Source: Paenibacillus peoriae (GTDB lineage: Bacteria > Bacillota > Bacilli > Paenibacillales > Paenibacillaceae). Taken from it: 64,000 nucleotides of DNA. Shown piece after piece: positions 17,683-26,874 of this stretch. Positions within the stretch are counted from its first letter, which is position 1; each line of letters starts with the position of its first letter. The notes beneath the pieces are model-generated. The model searched no databases. It was given only the letters and a program-made list of their open reading frames with translations, and was not told the DNA's origin. Location of the stretch: NCBI RefSeq assembly GCF_022531965.1, contig NZ_CP092831.1, positions 1,764,001-1,828,000 on the forward strand, given 5' to 3'. The position numbers were made by a program, and so were the translations under genes.

Positions 17683-19727
17683 CCCGTACAGGCACAAGGG
17701 GGTTATCGAAAACTTGGCGTGTAGGAAGCATCTTTGGGGGCGGATTGATCGTCCTCATCGTGCTTTTTTTTGTAAGCTTGTGTTATGGAGAGGCTTCAAT
17801 CCCGCTGCATACAGTAATTGAGGCGTTGACCCAGCGTCAGAATACGCTTGAACATAACATGGTGTGGGATCTACGAATGCCGCGTACGGTCATCGGAATC
17901 CTGGCTGGTGGTGCGCTTGCCATCGCTGGTGCTTTGCTTCAGGCCATCACCAAAAATCCGCTGGCGGCTTCTGATACACTAGGAATTAACGCTGGTGCCT
18001 ACTTTGTGGTTGTCCTTGGCGCGGTGATGTTTCCCGGACTGCTGCATCAGGCGCCGTTTCTATTTGCCGCTGTCGGCGGCCTGCTGGCAGCGGTACTCGC
18101 TTACTTCATGGGCGGGGGACGAGCGGGAAGTCCGATTCGGTTGGCGCTTGCCGGCTTGATTGTATCCATGGTTCTCGGTTCGTTTACCGGAGCTTTGCAT
18201 ATCTTTTATTCATTTGAAACGCAGGGACTGTTTCTCTGGGGTTCTGGCTCGCTTGTGCAAAACGACTGGAGCGGGACGACTTACGCCTGGCCCTGGGTCG
18301 TAGGACTCTCGGTCATTGCCTTTCTGCTGTCAAGACAATTTGATGTCCTGGATCTGGATGAGTCCACATCCACGTCACTTGGACAAAAGGTTAGTTTGAC
18401 CCGGGCGGTGGGTATTGTATTAGCTGTCCTGCTGTCGACCATTACAGTTAGCGTCATTGGACCTATTGGTTTTGTGGGTTTGGTAGCTCCACATTTGGTG
18501 CGCTTAAGCGGCCTAAAAATGCATCGCTGGGTGCTGCCTGGTTCCTTTCTGTGGGGAGCATTACTGTTGACAGGCGCTGACGTGCTGGCGAAGATGGTCC
18601 ACCAATCAAGCATGGATCTGCCGACCGGAGCAATGATGGCCTTGATTGGGGCTCCTTGGCTAATTTGGTTGATTCTGTGGAAGATGAAGCTGCCTTCTGG
18701 TATTAATGGACAATCTTCAATGAACATAGGTGTGCGCTCTCGGAAATTACCCTATGGCAGGCTGGTCACGTTGCTTGGGTGCGGTGCCGTGCTGTTGACC
18801 GTATTCAGCCTGATGTTTGGAGGGATGCGAATTCCGGTTGGCGATTTGCTATCTGGCCTATTTGGCGGTGAGAACGCAAATTCGGCCCTGCTGCAGTTTA
18901 GAATTCCGCGCACGCTGGTGGCAGCCGGGGCTGGTATCGCGCTTGCGGTCAGCGGTGTCTTGATCCAATTAGCCGTTCGTAATCCCTTAGCGGATGCCTC
19001 GATCATTGGTGTTTCTTCAGGGGCTGGCTTTGGCGCGCTTGCAGTGATTATCGTTTGGCCTGGGCTGCCTGTTTATATGCTGCCTATCGCGGCGATTGCC
19101 GGAGCGACGGTGTCGGCGGCGGTGATCTTCTTTTTATCATGGAACAATCACCTAAACCCGTCTGTGGTCATCCTACTTGGGATTGCTGTATCAGCGATCG
19201 GAGCAGCTGGCATTCAGATACTGATTATCCAAGGTTCGCTTTGGGGCAGCACAGGCTATATTTGGCTGACGGGTAGTACCTACGCTCGAAACTGGGGGCA
19301 GGTGGCGACGATTTTGGCTTTTCTGCTCGTGTTGTTGCCAATAGCCTGGTGGCTAGCTCGCCGCTTCGATCTTTTGGTGTTTGACGACAGCAGCGCTATG
19401 GGACTGGGACTTCCGGTGCGCCGCACCCGGTTGCTGGCGATGGCAGTGGGGGTGCTGCTGGCGGGCGGAGCGGTAGCCTGTGTAGGTACAGTTGGCTTCA
19501 TCGGGCTGATTGCTCCGCATATCGTGCGTACGTTGATTGGGCACCATGTACGTCGCTCTATCGTTCTGTCTAGCATCTTGGGAGCGGTAATGCTGGTGCT
19601 GGCTGATACGATTGGACGGACAGTGCTTGCGCCGACTGAAATTCCTTCCGGATTACTGATCGCACTGATCGGTGCACCGTATTTCCTGTACTTGATGTAT
19701 CGCTCCAATAAGAGTAAGTCAGTGTAG
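17679..19727 (+). CDS. Fused double FecCD-type siderophore ABC permease
   Basis: A 682-residue membrane protein made of two FecCD permease domains in tandem (about 1-340 and 345-682), each with the family's LRMPRT/FRIPRT stretch, a KNPLAASDT/RNPLADASI motif and a GPIGFVGLVAPH/GTVGFIGLIAPH coupling loop. A fused permease replaces the usual two-gene heterodimer, as in E. coli FhuB. It is translationally coupled to the binding protein. No ATPase gene follows, so the ATP-binding subunit must come from another locus. Confidence 0.93.
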   Translation: MTRTGTRGLSKTWRVGSIFGGGLIVLIVLFFVSLCYGEASIPLHTVIEALTQRQNTLEHNMVWDLRMPRTVIGILAGGALAIAGALLQAITKNPLAASDTLGINAGAYFVVVLGAVMFPGLLHQAPFLFAAVGGLLAAVLAYFMGGGRAGSPIRLALAGLIVSMVLGSFTGALHIFYSFETQGLFLWGSGSLVQNDWSGTTYAWPWVVGLSVIAFLLSRQFDVLDLDESTSTSLGQKVSLTRAVGIVLAVLLSTITVSVIGPIGFVGLVAPHLVRLSGLKMHRWVLPGSFLWGALLLTGADVLAKMVHQSSMDLPTGAMMALIGAPWLIWLILWKMKLPSGINGQSSMNIGVRSRKLPYGRLVTLLGCGAVLLTVFSLMFGGMRIPVGDLLSGLFGGENANSALLQFRIPRTLVAAGAGIALAVSGVLIQLAVRNPLADASIIGVSSGAGFGALAVIIVWPGLPVYMLPIAAIAGATVSAAVIFFLSWNNHLNPSVVILLGIAVSAIGAAGIQILIIQGSLWGSTGYIWLTGSTYARNWGQVATILAFLLVLLPIAWWLARRFDLLVFDDSSAMGLGLPVRRTRLLAMAVGVLLAGGAVACVGTVGFIGLIAPHIVRTLIGHHVRRSIVLSSILGAVMLVLADTIGRTVLAPTEIPSGLLIALIGAPYFLYLMYRSNKSKSV

Positions 19728-19745
19728 TTGAATATGTACTTGAAC

Positions 19746-19787
19746 AGGCTGTTTCCCAACGGATTTCCCGTGGGAAAGCAGCCTTTA
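19746..19787 (+). terminator. Terminator of the siderophore uptake operon
   Basis: AGGCTGTTTCCCA pairs with TGGGAAAGCAGCCT and is followed by a T-rich tract. Confidence 0.85.
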
Positions 19788-19822
19788 TTATTTATTTTTC
19801 TACGTAATCATTGGACTTTATA

Positions 19823-19850
19823 TTTACAAATCTAATAAAATAGATATAAT
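19823..19850 (+). promoter_or_regulatory. arsR-family gene promoter with overlapping palindrome
   Basis: TTTACA (19823-19828) and TATAAT (19845-19850) are 16 bases apart. The spacer contains ATCTA-N6-TAGAT (19830-19845), a likely autoregulatory operator. Predicted transcription would begin at or one base before the ATG at 19858. Confidence 0.6.
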
Positions 19851-19857
19851 ATTTTAT

Positions 19858-20169
19858 ATGGAACCGTCATTGATTTATAAAGCATTGTCAAACGAAACTC
19901 GCCGTCTAATTATGCTGTGGTTAAAAAAACCAGAAGAGTTTTTTGATGAACAGGCTTATCTGAAGCAAGGGCTTAATTTTCAAATTGGTGTATGTGTGGG
20001 AGATATTCAGGCTAAAGCGGGACTTGCGCAGTCTGTGATTTCAAGTTATTTATTAATGATGCAAAAATCCGGTTTGTTAGAGTCTGAGCGTATTGGGAAG
20101 TGGACGTACTATCGTCGGAATGAAAAAACAATCCGGGAATTTGCCGAGTATGTTCAAAAGGAATTATAA
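19858..20169 (+). CDS. ArsR-family winged-helix regulator
   Basis: A 103-residue winged-helix protein of the ArsR/SmtB class: LSNETRRLIMLWL near the start, a recognition region around VGDIQAKAGLAQSVISSYLLMMQKSGLL, and the wing ERIGKWTYYRRNE. No metal-binding cysteine pair of the CxC type is visible, so it may sense something other than a metal. It has no Shine-Dalgarno sequence and may be leaderless. The MFS gene 76 bases downstream is its likely target, since that gap repeats the TACAAATCTA sequence of its own promoter. Confidence 0.88.
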   Translation: MEPSLIYKALSNETRRLIMLWLKKPEEFFDEQAYLKQGLNFQIGVCVGDIQAKAGLAQSVISSYLLMMQKSGLLESERIGKWTYYRRNEKTIREFAEYVQKEL

Positions 20170-20245
20170 ATAGAAAGGAGGTTTTTTTTCACGTAATATA
20201 TCTACAAATCTATATATATAATTAATTTGGAGGCTTATACTTAAA

Positions 20246-21421
20246 ATGAAAAAGGTTAACCCGTTACTTATTATCATTCTGGCTTTAGGCGTATTCGGCA
20301 TTATTACAACGGAAATGGGAATTATAGGCGTTCTCCCTCAAGTAACCCAAAAATTCAATGTATCAGCTGCCCAGGCTGGTTGGCTCGTCAGTATTTTTTC
20401 TTTCGTTGTTGCCATTTCAGGTCCATTTTTGACCTTACTCGTTTCTGGTATGAATCGTAAAATCATTCTATTAATCGCTGTATTCAGTTTTGTCATTTCC
20501 AATATTGTCTATGCCTATACCACTCATTTTGAGGTCATGCTCATTTTTCGTGTTCTTCCCGCTATTTTTCATCCTGTCTTTTTTTCGGTCGCCCTCGTGA
20601 CTGCAGCTCATCTGGTCCCCCCTGAAAAGAGTAGTAAAGCCGTCACCAAGGTTTTCGCTGGAATTACGGTAGGATTTGCGTTTGGCGTGCCTTTGACTTC
20701 CTATCTTGCTGAAAAGATATCGTTAGAAGCTGCCTTCTTATTTGGAGCTGTCGTAAGCATGATTGCATTTGTGGGAATACTCGTATGGCTTCCTTCCCTG
20801 CCAGTTCAGGAAAAGATGTCTTATGGCAAACAGCTTGGTATATTACGTAAACCTCAATTGTGGTTCAACATTGTGACTGTTATTTTTATCTTTGCAGCTA
20901 TGTTTTCGGTGTATAGCTATTTTGCCGAATATCTTGGAGAAGTAACTCTGATGAACGGGTCATGGATCAGTATGATGTTGATGGTCTTTGGAATCGTCAT
21001 GATTTTTGGGAATTTTTTATTCGGGGGATTATTACATAAAAATCTGACCAAGACCGTAATTATGTTCCCATTGCTATATACGGTCATTTACGTATTCACC
21101 TATGCTCTGGGTGCTTCTTTCCTACCGATGTTTGTGGTTGTGCTCACTTGGGGGGCCGTGCATTCTGGGGGGCTTATTATTAGTCAAACATGGTTAACCA
21201 CGGAAGCGAAAGAAGCTCCAGAGTTTGGTAATAGCCTGTTTGTCTCATTTTCTAATCTAGGTATTACGATAGGGGCTGCTACGGGCGGGTGGTTTATCTC
21301 TCACTTGGGAATACACCAGCTCATCTGGAGCGGGCTGATGTTTGCATTACTAGCTTTTTTATCCATTATCATAAAAATAAAAATATTCAATTCGAATGCA
21401 GCGGAAGCCAACGTGCGTTAA
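20246..21421 (+). CDS. MFS efflux transporter, DHA1 (AraJ/PbuE-like) family
   Basis: A 391-residue protein with twelve predicted membrane helices and the opening motif typical of the AraJ/YdhP/PbuE drug:H+ antiporter group (TTEMGIIGVLPQVTQKFNVS). Relatives export purine nucleosides, sugars or drugs; the substrate is not readable. GGAGG lies eleven bases before the ATG. Together with the preceding ArsR-type gene it probably forms a substrate-inducible efflux unit. Confidence 0.88.
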   Translation: MKKVNPLLIIILALGVFGIITTEMGIIGVLPQVTQKFNVSAAQAGWLVSIFSFVVAISGPFLTLLVSGMNRKIILLIAVFSFVISNIVYAYTTHFEVMLIFRVLPAIFHPVFFSVALVTAAHLVPPEKSSKAVTKVFAGITVGFAFGVPLTSYLAEKISLEAAFLFGAVVSMIAFVGILVWLPSLPVQEKMSYGKQLGILRKPQLWFNIVTVIFIFAAMFSVYSYFAEYLGEVTLMNGSWISMMLMVFGIVMIFGNFLFGGLLHKNLTKTVIMFPLLYTVIYVFTYALGASFLPMFVVVLTWGAVHSGGLIISQTWLTTEAKEAPEFGNSLFVSFSNLGITIGAATGGWFISHLGIHQLIWSGLMFALLAFLSIIIKIKIFNSNAAEANVR

Positions 21422-21488
21422 AATATGGAGAGACATTAGAAGAGTACTCTACAAGATGACCATAAAATGATGCATGGGGTGATGTTGA

Positions 21489-21593
21489 TTGCATATCGTA
21501 TGGACTTCGATCTTAATGACATTCGTAATCGTTAGCGGGATCTTGGCGTTGCTCATCTGGGGAGTGATATCCTTAATCAAGCGCTTTCGCTAA
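21489..21593 (+). CDS. Small single-pass membrane protein (34 residues)
   Basis: A TTG at 21489, preceded by GGGGTGATG, opens a 34-codon frame ending at TAA 21591. The product is one long hydrophobic helix flanked by WTS at the start and a basic tail, SLIKRFR. This layout is typical of genuine small membrane proteins. It lies alone between the MFS gene and the 174-residue gene. No function can be assigned. Confidence 0.45.
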   Translation: MHIVWTSILMTFVIVSGILALLIWGVISLIKRFR

Positions 21594-21654
21594 ACGCAAT
21601 GAGGAGTAGACATCTCTATGTGTTGAACTTATATTATCCAATTGGGAGGAATAG

Positions 21655-22179
21655 ATGAATATTCGAATGTACCACGATCTGGAGGCTCAATTGGAAGAAG
21701 AGATTTGGGAGCTTGGAGAGGATGCAGCTCATACACTCCCATTAGATAGCAACTTGGCTGTGGAAAAAGCACAGAAGGCTTGGGATCTAATACCCGAGCC
21801 TAAGCATAAATGGGGCATCACAGGTGTAACCTTGCATCAATACGTTCAAATTCTCAATTATAACGGGCATACTCAGCGATCAGTAGAGCTTTTAAATGAG
21901 GAGATTTTAGATTTGGAAGGTACAGGGCACCGGATTATACATGCTGAACCTTATATTCAGATGGCGGAAACACTTCTTCATCAGAGCAACCCTGTATTAG
22001 CTCATAAATATCTCAAGAAGGCATACTCGATTGGAAGTGCAAGAGCATTTCGGGACCAGCCCAAGCTTTATCTCAAAATGGCGAAAAGTAAAGCTCTGGA
22101 TGAACAGGATATATTACTTCAATTTGCGGCGTTGGATGTGAACGCCAAACTTCTAAGCGATTTAAAGGATAATCAATAA
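21655..22179 (+). CDS. Hypothetical helical (TPR-like) cytoplasmic protein
   Basis: A 174-residue, acidic, largely alpha-helical protein. Repeating pairs of helices (such as LAVEKAQKAWDLIPEPKHKW and PVLAHKYLKKAYSIGSARAF) suggest a tetratricopeptide-like fold, often seen in adaptor or immunity proteins. TTGGGAGGA precedes the ATG. I do not recognise the family; neighbouring genes do not suggest a pathway. Confidence 0.65.
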   Translation: MNIRMYHDLEAQLEEEIWELGEDAAHTLPLDSNLAVEKAQKAWDLIPEPKHKWGITGVTLHQYVQILNYNGHTQRSVELLNEEILDLEGTGHRIIHAEPYIQMAETLLHQSNPVLAHKYLKKAYSIGSARAFRDQPKLYLKMAKSKALDEQDILLQFAALDVNAKLLSDLKDNQ

Positions 22180-22274
22180 CCAATGTAATAATCTCATACA
22201 ATCTGAGATAAAATGCTGATCTGGATACGACGGACTAATGGGCTTCAATATTATTTATGGGGAGGACCAATGCA

Positions 22275-22949
22275 TTGAAATTAAAAGAAGTGCTTTTAGG
22301 CACCCACAGTTTCGAAGCGATAAAAGCTTTTTACGGCTCTCTCTTGGATTTGCAGGTTGTGGAGGAAGGTCCTTCGCGGTTGTCGTTTCAAGTAGGGGAA
22401 TCGGTTCTTGCTTTTCAGGAATCCTCCCACATAGAAAATGAATTTTATCATATTGCGTTTACGATTCCAACGAATAAATTTATAGAAGCAAAACAGTGGG
22501 TCATCGACCGTGGGATTTCATTGATTTCAAGATCCGAAGAAGATGAGTTTTTTTTCGAAAACTGGAATGCAACAGCGCTTTACTTCTATGATCCGGATCA
22601 TAACCTTGTCGAGTTCATCGCTCACCATACACTCGACAATGCAGTCACTGAAGCTTTCGGGCCCAACTCTCTACTTCATATAAGCGAGATCGGTCTTCCT
22701 GTCGATGATGTCCCTGAAGTATCTAGGATAATCACCGAAACGTTCCAACTTGATCCATGGGGAGGGGCTGGACAAAAGTTCGCGCCGCTAGGGAATGTAG
22801 AAGGATCATTTATAGTCATAGACAAGCAACGGCCTTGGTTTCCTGATGATAGGCTTCCGGCCGTATTTAATACCAGTGTCTTGTTTGAAGGTCCATACTC
22901 TGCCCGTCTTTCACTGCATAATGGTTTGTATGAATTGAGGTCAACCTGA
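22275..22949 (+). CDS. VOC/glyoxalase superfamily protein
   Basis: A 224-residue protein with two vicinal-oxygen-chelate modules. The first (about 1-120) begins LKEVLLGTHSFEAIKAFYG and contains FYHIAFTIP and FYDPDHNLVEF, the usual beta-strand and metal-site segments; the second starts near ISEIGLPVDDV. The best start is TTG at 22275, since GGGGAGG lies ten bases upstream; an ATG at 22257 overlaps that site. The substrate is unknown: the fold serves dioxygenases, glyoxalases and antibiotic-binding proteins. Confidence 0.8.
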   Translation: MKLKEVLLGTHSFEAIKAFYGSLLDLQVVEEGPSRLSFQVGESVLAFQESSHIENEFYHIAFTIPTNKFIEAKQWVIDRGISLISRSEEDEFFFENWNATALYFYDPDHNLVEFIAHHTLDNAVTEAFGPNSLLHISEIGLPVDDVPEVSRIITETFQLDPWGGAGQKFAPLGNVEGSFIVIDKQRPWFPDDRLPAVFNTSVLFEGPYSARLSLHNGLYELRST

Positions 22950-23049
22950 GTTAAGGCTTCATCTCATCGCCATCACCCCCGGATTTCTGGAATAAAGCTT
23001 ACGATAAGGGGGGAAACCCGGGGGCCATAATACATTCAGGAGAGAATAT

Positions 23050-23505
23050 ATGAATATTAGACTACTTAATTCAAATGAAAAATATCCAATAGATCTCTTG
23101 TTACTAGCTGATCCTTCGCGCCAACTTGTTGAGGAATATTTGAAAAGAGGGCAGTGTTATGTAGCAGAAATTGACAATCATATTGTTGGAGTCTATGTTC
23201 TTTTACCTACAAGACCTGAAACAGTTGAGTTAGTGAATATAGCAGTATCAGAAGATATGCATGGTAAAGGAATAGGCAGACTATTAGTGACACATGCCAT
23301 TGAAACAGCTAGGGCACAAGGTTATAAAACGATGGAAATGGGCACAGGAAACTCTAGCATTGGGCAGTTAGCCCTCTACCAAAAATGCGGGTTTAGAATT
23401 GTAGGTGTAGATCTAGATTTCTTTATCAGACATAACTATCTAGAAGAAATTTATGAGAATGGCATACAGTGTAGAGATATGATTCGTATGTCTCAGGATT
23501 TATAG
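23050..23505 (+). CDS. GNAT-family N-acetyltransferase
   Basis: A 151-residue GNAT enzyme. The acetyl-CoA binding loop reads VSEDMHGKGIGRLLVTHAIE (residues about 69-88), and NSSIGQLALYQKCGFR is the usual motif B. It should acetylate an amine on a small molecule or protein in the cytoplasm; the acceptor is unknown. CAGGAGAG precedes the ATG. Confidence 0.9.
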   Translation: MNIRLLNSNEKYPIDLLLLADPSRQLVEEYLKRGQCYVAEIDNHIVGVYVLLPTRPETVELVNIAVSEDMHGKGIGRLLVTHAIETARAQGYKTMEMGTGNSSIGQLALYQKCGFRIVGVDLDFFIRHNYLEEIYENGIQCRDMIRMSQDL

Positions 23506-23531
23506 AGCTTAATTTTCTTTACAAACCCTTC

Positions 23532-23591
23532 AAAGGTATCTTAAGTAAGGTTCTGAAAGGTATATGATATTGTGCCAAAAGATGGTACAAT
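23532..23591 (+). promoter_or_regulatory. Shared control region, receptor locus 1
   Basis: Two direct AAAGGTAT repeats (23532-23539, 23556-23563) precede a dyad ATTGTGCC-N7-GGTACAAT whose right arm contains the -10 TACAAT (23586-23591). No -35 is visible. The same layout lies upstream of the two paralogous receptor genes. Confidence 0.6.
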
Positions 23592-23683
23592 GAATTGCGG
23601 AAAGGCTATACAATCATTGGATTGCAATAGTCCTTTTTTAATGAGTTGATATCCTACTAAGTTCCTGACAAGGGGTGGTTACT

Positions 23684-25060
23684 TTGTACAACACAACAAC
23701 CACGATACTCACAGAGATAACAAAACATATGAAAGATCATGATTTAATCCTAAGTGATTTAGCTAGAAAAGCAGAAATGAATCCGGGCACCATGAGCAGT
23801 ATTATTAATGGGAACCGCACACTTTCAGTCGATCAGTTAGATCGAATTACAAAAGCAATGGGGCTTCCCGTTGGCTATTACTACGAACGGTATGTGTCTG
23901 AGTATTTAACAGAGGCTAATCCGAATTGGCGTCGAATGAGTCCTTTTATACATAATTGTGCGAAATTAAATAAATTGGACTGCATTCATGATGTGGTTAA
24001 TTTATTGATGGATAAACTAGGCTATTCAGAATCTTTATTTGAGCTTGCCGAAGAACTTTTTAGAGAAGGGCTTTACGAAGCGGCAACTATTCTATATGAG
24101 AATGTGGCTCTAAGTGAGAAAAAGCAATATTCAGAACGTCTGGCTATGTGTCAGTACCGTTTGTTCCAAACGAGACAAGGAGATAATCAAGAGAAAAACT
24201 ATGAAGCAGCCGTTCAATTTGAAATATACGTTGATCGACTAGATGAGATAGAACAGTTAGATGCATTAAAAGATCTGGCGAATACATACCGTTCGTTACG
24301 AAAATGGGACAAAGTAGAATTATTCGCTAAAGCTTTGGGAGACAAGGCAAAAATTCAATATAACATGGAGCAACAACGGCATCCTTCCAAAAAAGAAAAT
24401 GCAAAGAAACCAAGCTTTCCTCTGTTTGCTTATTGGGCTTTTTCTCATTTACTTCGTGATGAAGTTTGCGAAGCACATAAAGATTATGAGAAAGCGCTTC
24501 AACATACGTACACATATGCTGACCTAAGTTGGGTGAAGGAAACTGATGACATTACCATGGAATGGAAAAGGCGATATGAAGAATGGGCTGAAGCCAACGC
24601 TTATGTAAATAAACTTCACGCTGGTGAAATTGGTGTTTTGAATGATTATGTAGCGTTTTTTTCTTCAAGGAAAGAAGAGACACTTCCTGGATTAGATAAC
24701 GTAATTGAAGCTGCTAATCGATTTAATTTAAATGTTGATCATATTCTAAATCAATTTCAAACGGGAATTTTAGCTATGCGAGATAAACATGAGGGTGTAG
24801 GTGTCTACAATCAACAATTTATTATAGAACGTTATGCTCATTTTACATTTGAATTAGCGGTTTACTACTTTAATAAAAATAATTTTGCAGATGGATTTAC
24901 TTTTTTATTAAGTTGTTTGGAAAAATCTACATTAGCAAACAATAAATCGTATATAATTAAATGTGTAAAGCTGTATGAATCCTATCTGGAGTATGCATCG
25001 TTTGAAACGAAGGCAGCATACAGAAATTTGATTAATAAGGTGGATGAGGATGGGACGTAA
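23684..25060 (+). CDS. RRNPP-family peptide receptor, Alo-type (copy 1)
   Basis: A 458-residue receptor-regulator: an N-terminal Xre helix-turn-helix (about 12-65, including LARKAEMNPGTMSSIING) followed by a long array of TPR-like helix pairs (about 85-450). This is the plan of RRNPP receptors, which bind an imported short peptide and then alter DNA binding. P. polymyxa is known to carry many such receptors (Alo systems). TTG at 23684 is chosen because it aligns with the ATG of both paralogues relative to the AAGGGGTGG ribosome site; GTG at 23675 lies inside that site. A propeptide frame overlaps its last codons. Confidence 0.88.
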   Translation: MYNTTTTILTEITKHMKDHDLILSDLARKAEMNPGTMSSIINGNRTLSVDQLDRITKAMGLPVGYYYERYVSEYLTEANPNWRRMSPFIHNCAKLNKLDCIHDVVNLLMDKLGYSESLFELAEELFREGLYEAATILYENVALSEKKQYSERLAMCQYRLFQTRQGDNQEKNYEAAVQFEIYVDRLDEIEQLDALKDLANTYRSLRKWDKVELFAKALGDKAKIQYNMEQQRHPSKKENAKKPSFPLFAYWAFSHLLRDEVCEAHKDYEKALQHTYTYADLSWVKETDDITMEWKRRYEEWAEANAYVNKLHAGEIGVLNDYVAFFSSRKEETLPGLDNVIEAANRFNLNVDHILNQFQTGILAMRDKHEGVGVYNQQFIIERYAHFTFELAVYYFNKNNFADGFTFLLSCLEKSTLANNKSYIIKCVKLYESYLEYASFETKAAYRNLINKVDEDGT

Positions 25061-25178
25061 AGTGATGATAGCTTTCTTGGTAACAAGTCTTACACTAGCA
25101 GCGGTAATGGTTATCCCCCTTCAGTATCAAGACAAAGGATCTACTTACGAGCCGACTGGAAAACACGGAGGAATGTGA
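25050..25178 (+). CDS. Signal propeptide, Alo-type (copy 1)
   Basis: A 42-residue frame overlapping the receptor stop by 11 bases. The product has a basic start (MGRK), a hydrophobic export segment (about 5-24) and a polar tail ending YEPTGKHGGM. This is the Phr-like layout: secretion, then cleavage to a short C-terminal peptide that is re-imported to its receptor. The AAGGTGG sequence upstream is a usable ribosome site. The tail parallels the THGGA end of the propeptide beside receptor copy 3. The mature peptide length is not known. Confidence 0.8.
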   Translation: MGRKVMIAFLVTSLTLAAVMVIPLQYQDKGSTYEPTGKHGGM

Positions 25179-25238
25179 GAATAAAAAGGTCTCAAGTTCA
25201 AGGTCACAGTAGAACCTAGAAAATCACCATTATTAAGT

Positions 25239-25270
25239 GGTTAGACGGAATGATCCGTCTAGCCTTTTTA
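25239..25270 (+). terminator. Terminator of receptor locus 1
   Basis: GGTTAGACGGA pairs with TCCGTCTAGCC, followed by TTTTT. A near copy occurs at 46932-46961. Confidence 0.85.
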
Positions 25271-25365
25271 TTACCTATTTTGCTGTATATCAGCAATATG
25301 AGGAAATCTTCTTTTGAGGAATATATGTAAAAAGTGCAAAAATGTAATGTGTGTTATTGTACACA

Positions 25366-25405
25366 ACTGAAGGGTGTATGGCTTTGTTCTAAAAGACGAT
25401 ACAAT
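25366..25405 (+). promoter_or_regulatory. Shared control region, receptor locus 2 (diverged)
   Basis: Aligned to locus 1, this stretch keeps GGTnTATG, an AAAAGA core and TACAAT (25400-25405) at the same spacing, but the AAAGGTAT repeats and dyad arms are degraded. Confidence 0.5.
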
Positions 25406-25500
25406 TATGGGTGATAAAGTGATTTTTACTAACCATTTCTCTATTACATCGTTTAACTGCATATTATATGTCGAGTTTATGTTGAAAGGGTGGCTTATCT

Positions 25501-26874
25501 ATGGAGATCACACCTACGATTAGAGCAGAAGTACAAACCTATCTGATACGGAAAAGCTTAACCATGACCGAGTTTGGTCACATGATTGATTTGAACGTAG
25601 GTACAGTTAGTGGCATTGTGACGGGCAACCGATCAATTTCAGTTCACCAGCTAGATCGCATCACTATGGGAATGGATTTACCACCGGATTATTTTTATGA
25701 ACGTTATATTGATGAATGTATTGAAGAAGAACCGCTCAACTGGCGAAGAATCAGTCCTTTTTTGTACCGCTGCGTGGAGCTAGGACGACTTGATTGCTTG
25801 CGAAGAGTTGTAGGTATGTTGCTAGATAATCCTGTTTATCTTCCTTCACTTTTTGAAGTAGCCGAGGATTCTTATAAAAAAGGTTATACTGAAGCAGCGG
25901 CGTTCCTTTATGAAAATGTGGCAGAAGGGGAAAAGTATCAGTATTCAGAACGATTAGCCGTTTGCCAGTATCGATTGTTTACGATTCGTATTGGAGACGA
26001 TCAAGAGAAAGACTATGATGCAGCCATTCAATTTGAGCCTTACATTGAACGGTTAGATGGGGTAGATCAGTTAGAGGCATTAAAAGACTTGGCGAATACA
26101 TATCGTTCGTTACGAAAATGGGATAAAGTAGAACTATTCGCTAAAGCTATGGGAGACAAGGCAAAAATTCAATTCAAACTGCAACAACAGCGGCATCATG
26201 TACACAAAGATAATTCGAAGAAACCTAATTTTCCTTTGTTTGCGTATTGGGCATTCTCGCATTTACTTCGTTCACAAGCATGTGGTGAGAGGAAAGACTA
26301 TGAAAAGGGACTTCAACACATTAAAAAATACGCTGATTTAAGTTGGGTTACTGATACAGATGAAGAAGCTTTGAAATGGAGAAAAAAGTACGAAGACTGG
26401 GCAGTAGTAAACACGTATGTTAATAAGCTTCTTTCTGGTGATAAGAGCGTTCTTTCTGATTATGTAGCTTATATTTCTTCAAGAAAAGATGAGATTCTTC
26501 CCGCACTTGATATTATGATTGAGGCAGCTAACCGATACCATTTTGATGTAGATAATATTTTAAAGCAATTCGAAGAAGAAATCATCTCCTTTCTGGAGCA
26601 GAAAAAAGTTGAAGGATTGTATACTCAACGATTCACAACGGAGCGATACACTCATTTCGCAAGGGAATTGGCGATCTATCTTTTGCGCAAGGGGAGGTTT
26701 TCAGAAGGCTTCGCATTTTTGTTTAGCTGTTTGGAAAAGTCTGCTGAATCTAATAATAGAATACAAGCAATCAGATGTATGAGATTGTTTACACATTTTA
26801 AAGAACATGCATCTGCTCACACGAAGGAAGTCTACGGAGATCTGATTAAAGCGGTTAACGAAGATGAAGAGTAA
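25501..26874 (+). CDS. RRNPP-family peptide receptor, Alo-type (copy 2)
   Basis: A 457-residue paralogue of the gene at 23684 with the same Xre domain (about 8-62) and TPR-like body; whole stretches such as LKDLANTYRSLRKWDKVE are identical. AAAGGGTGG precedes the ATG. The tandem position and close similarity indicate recent duplication. Unlike copies 1 and 3, the overlapping propeptide frame at its 3' end is interrupted, so this receptor may be orphaned or may respond to another locus's peptide. Confidence 0.88.
   Translation: MEITPTIRAEVQTYLIRKSLTMTEFGHMIDLNVGTVSGIVTGNRSISVHQLDRITMGMDLPPDYFYERYIDECIEEEPLNWRRISPFLYRCVELGRLDCLRRVVGMLLDNPVYLPSLFEVAEDSYKKGYTEAAAFLYENVAEGEKYQYSERLAVCQYRLFTIRIGDDQEKDYDAAIQFEPYIERLDGVDQLEALKDLANTYRSLRKWDKVELFAKAMGDKAKIQFKLQQQRHHVHKDNSKKPNFPLFAYWAFSHLLRSQACGERKDYEKGLQHIKKYADLSWVTDTDEEALKWRKKYEDWAVVNTYVNKLLSGDKSVLSDYVAYISSRKDEILPALDIMIEAANRYHFDVDNILKQFEEEIISFLEQKKVEGLYTQRFTTERYTHFARELAIYLLRKGRFSEGFAFLFSCLEKSAESNNRIQAIRCMRLFTHFKEHASAHTKEVYGDLIKAVNEDEE

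Noticed and set aside
23675..23683. GTG start for receptor copy 1
   Set aside because: The codon lies inside the AAGGGGTGG ribosome site; TTG at 23684 aligns with the starts of both paralogues.
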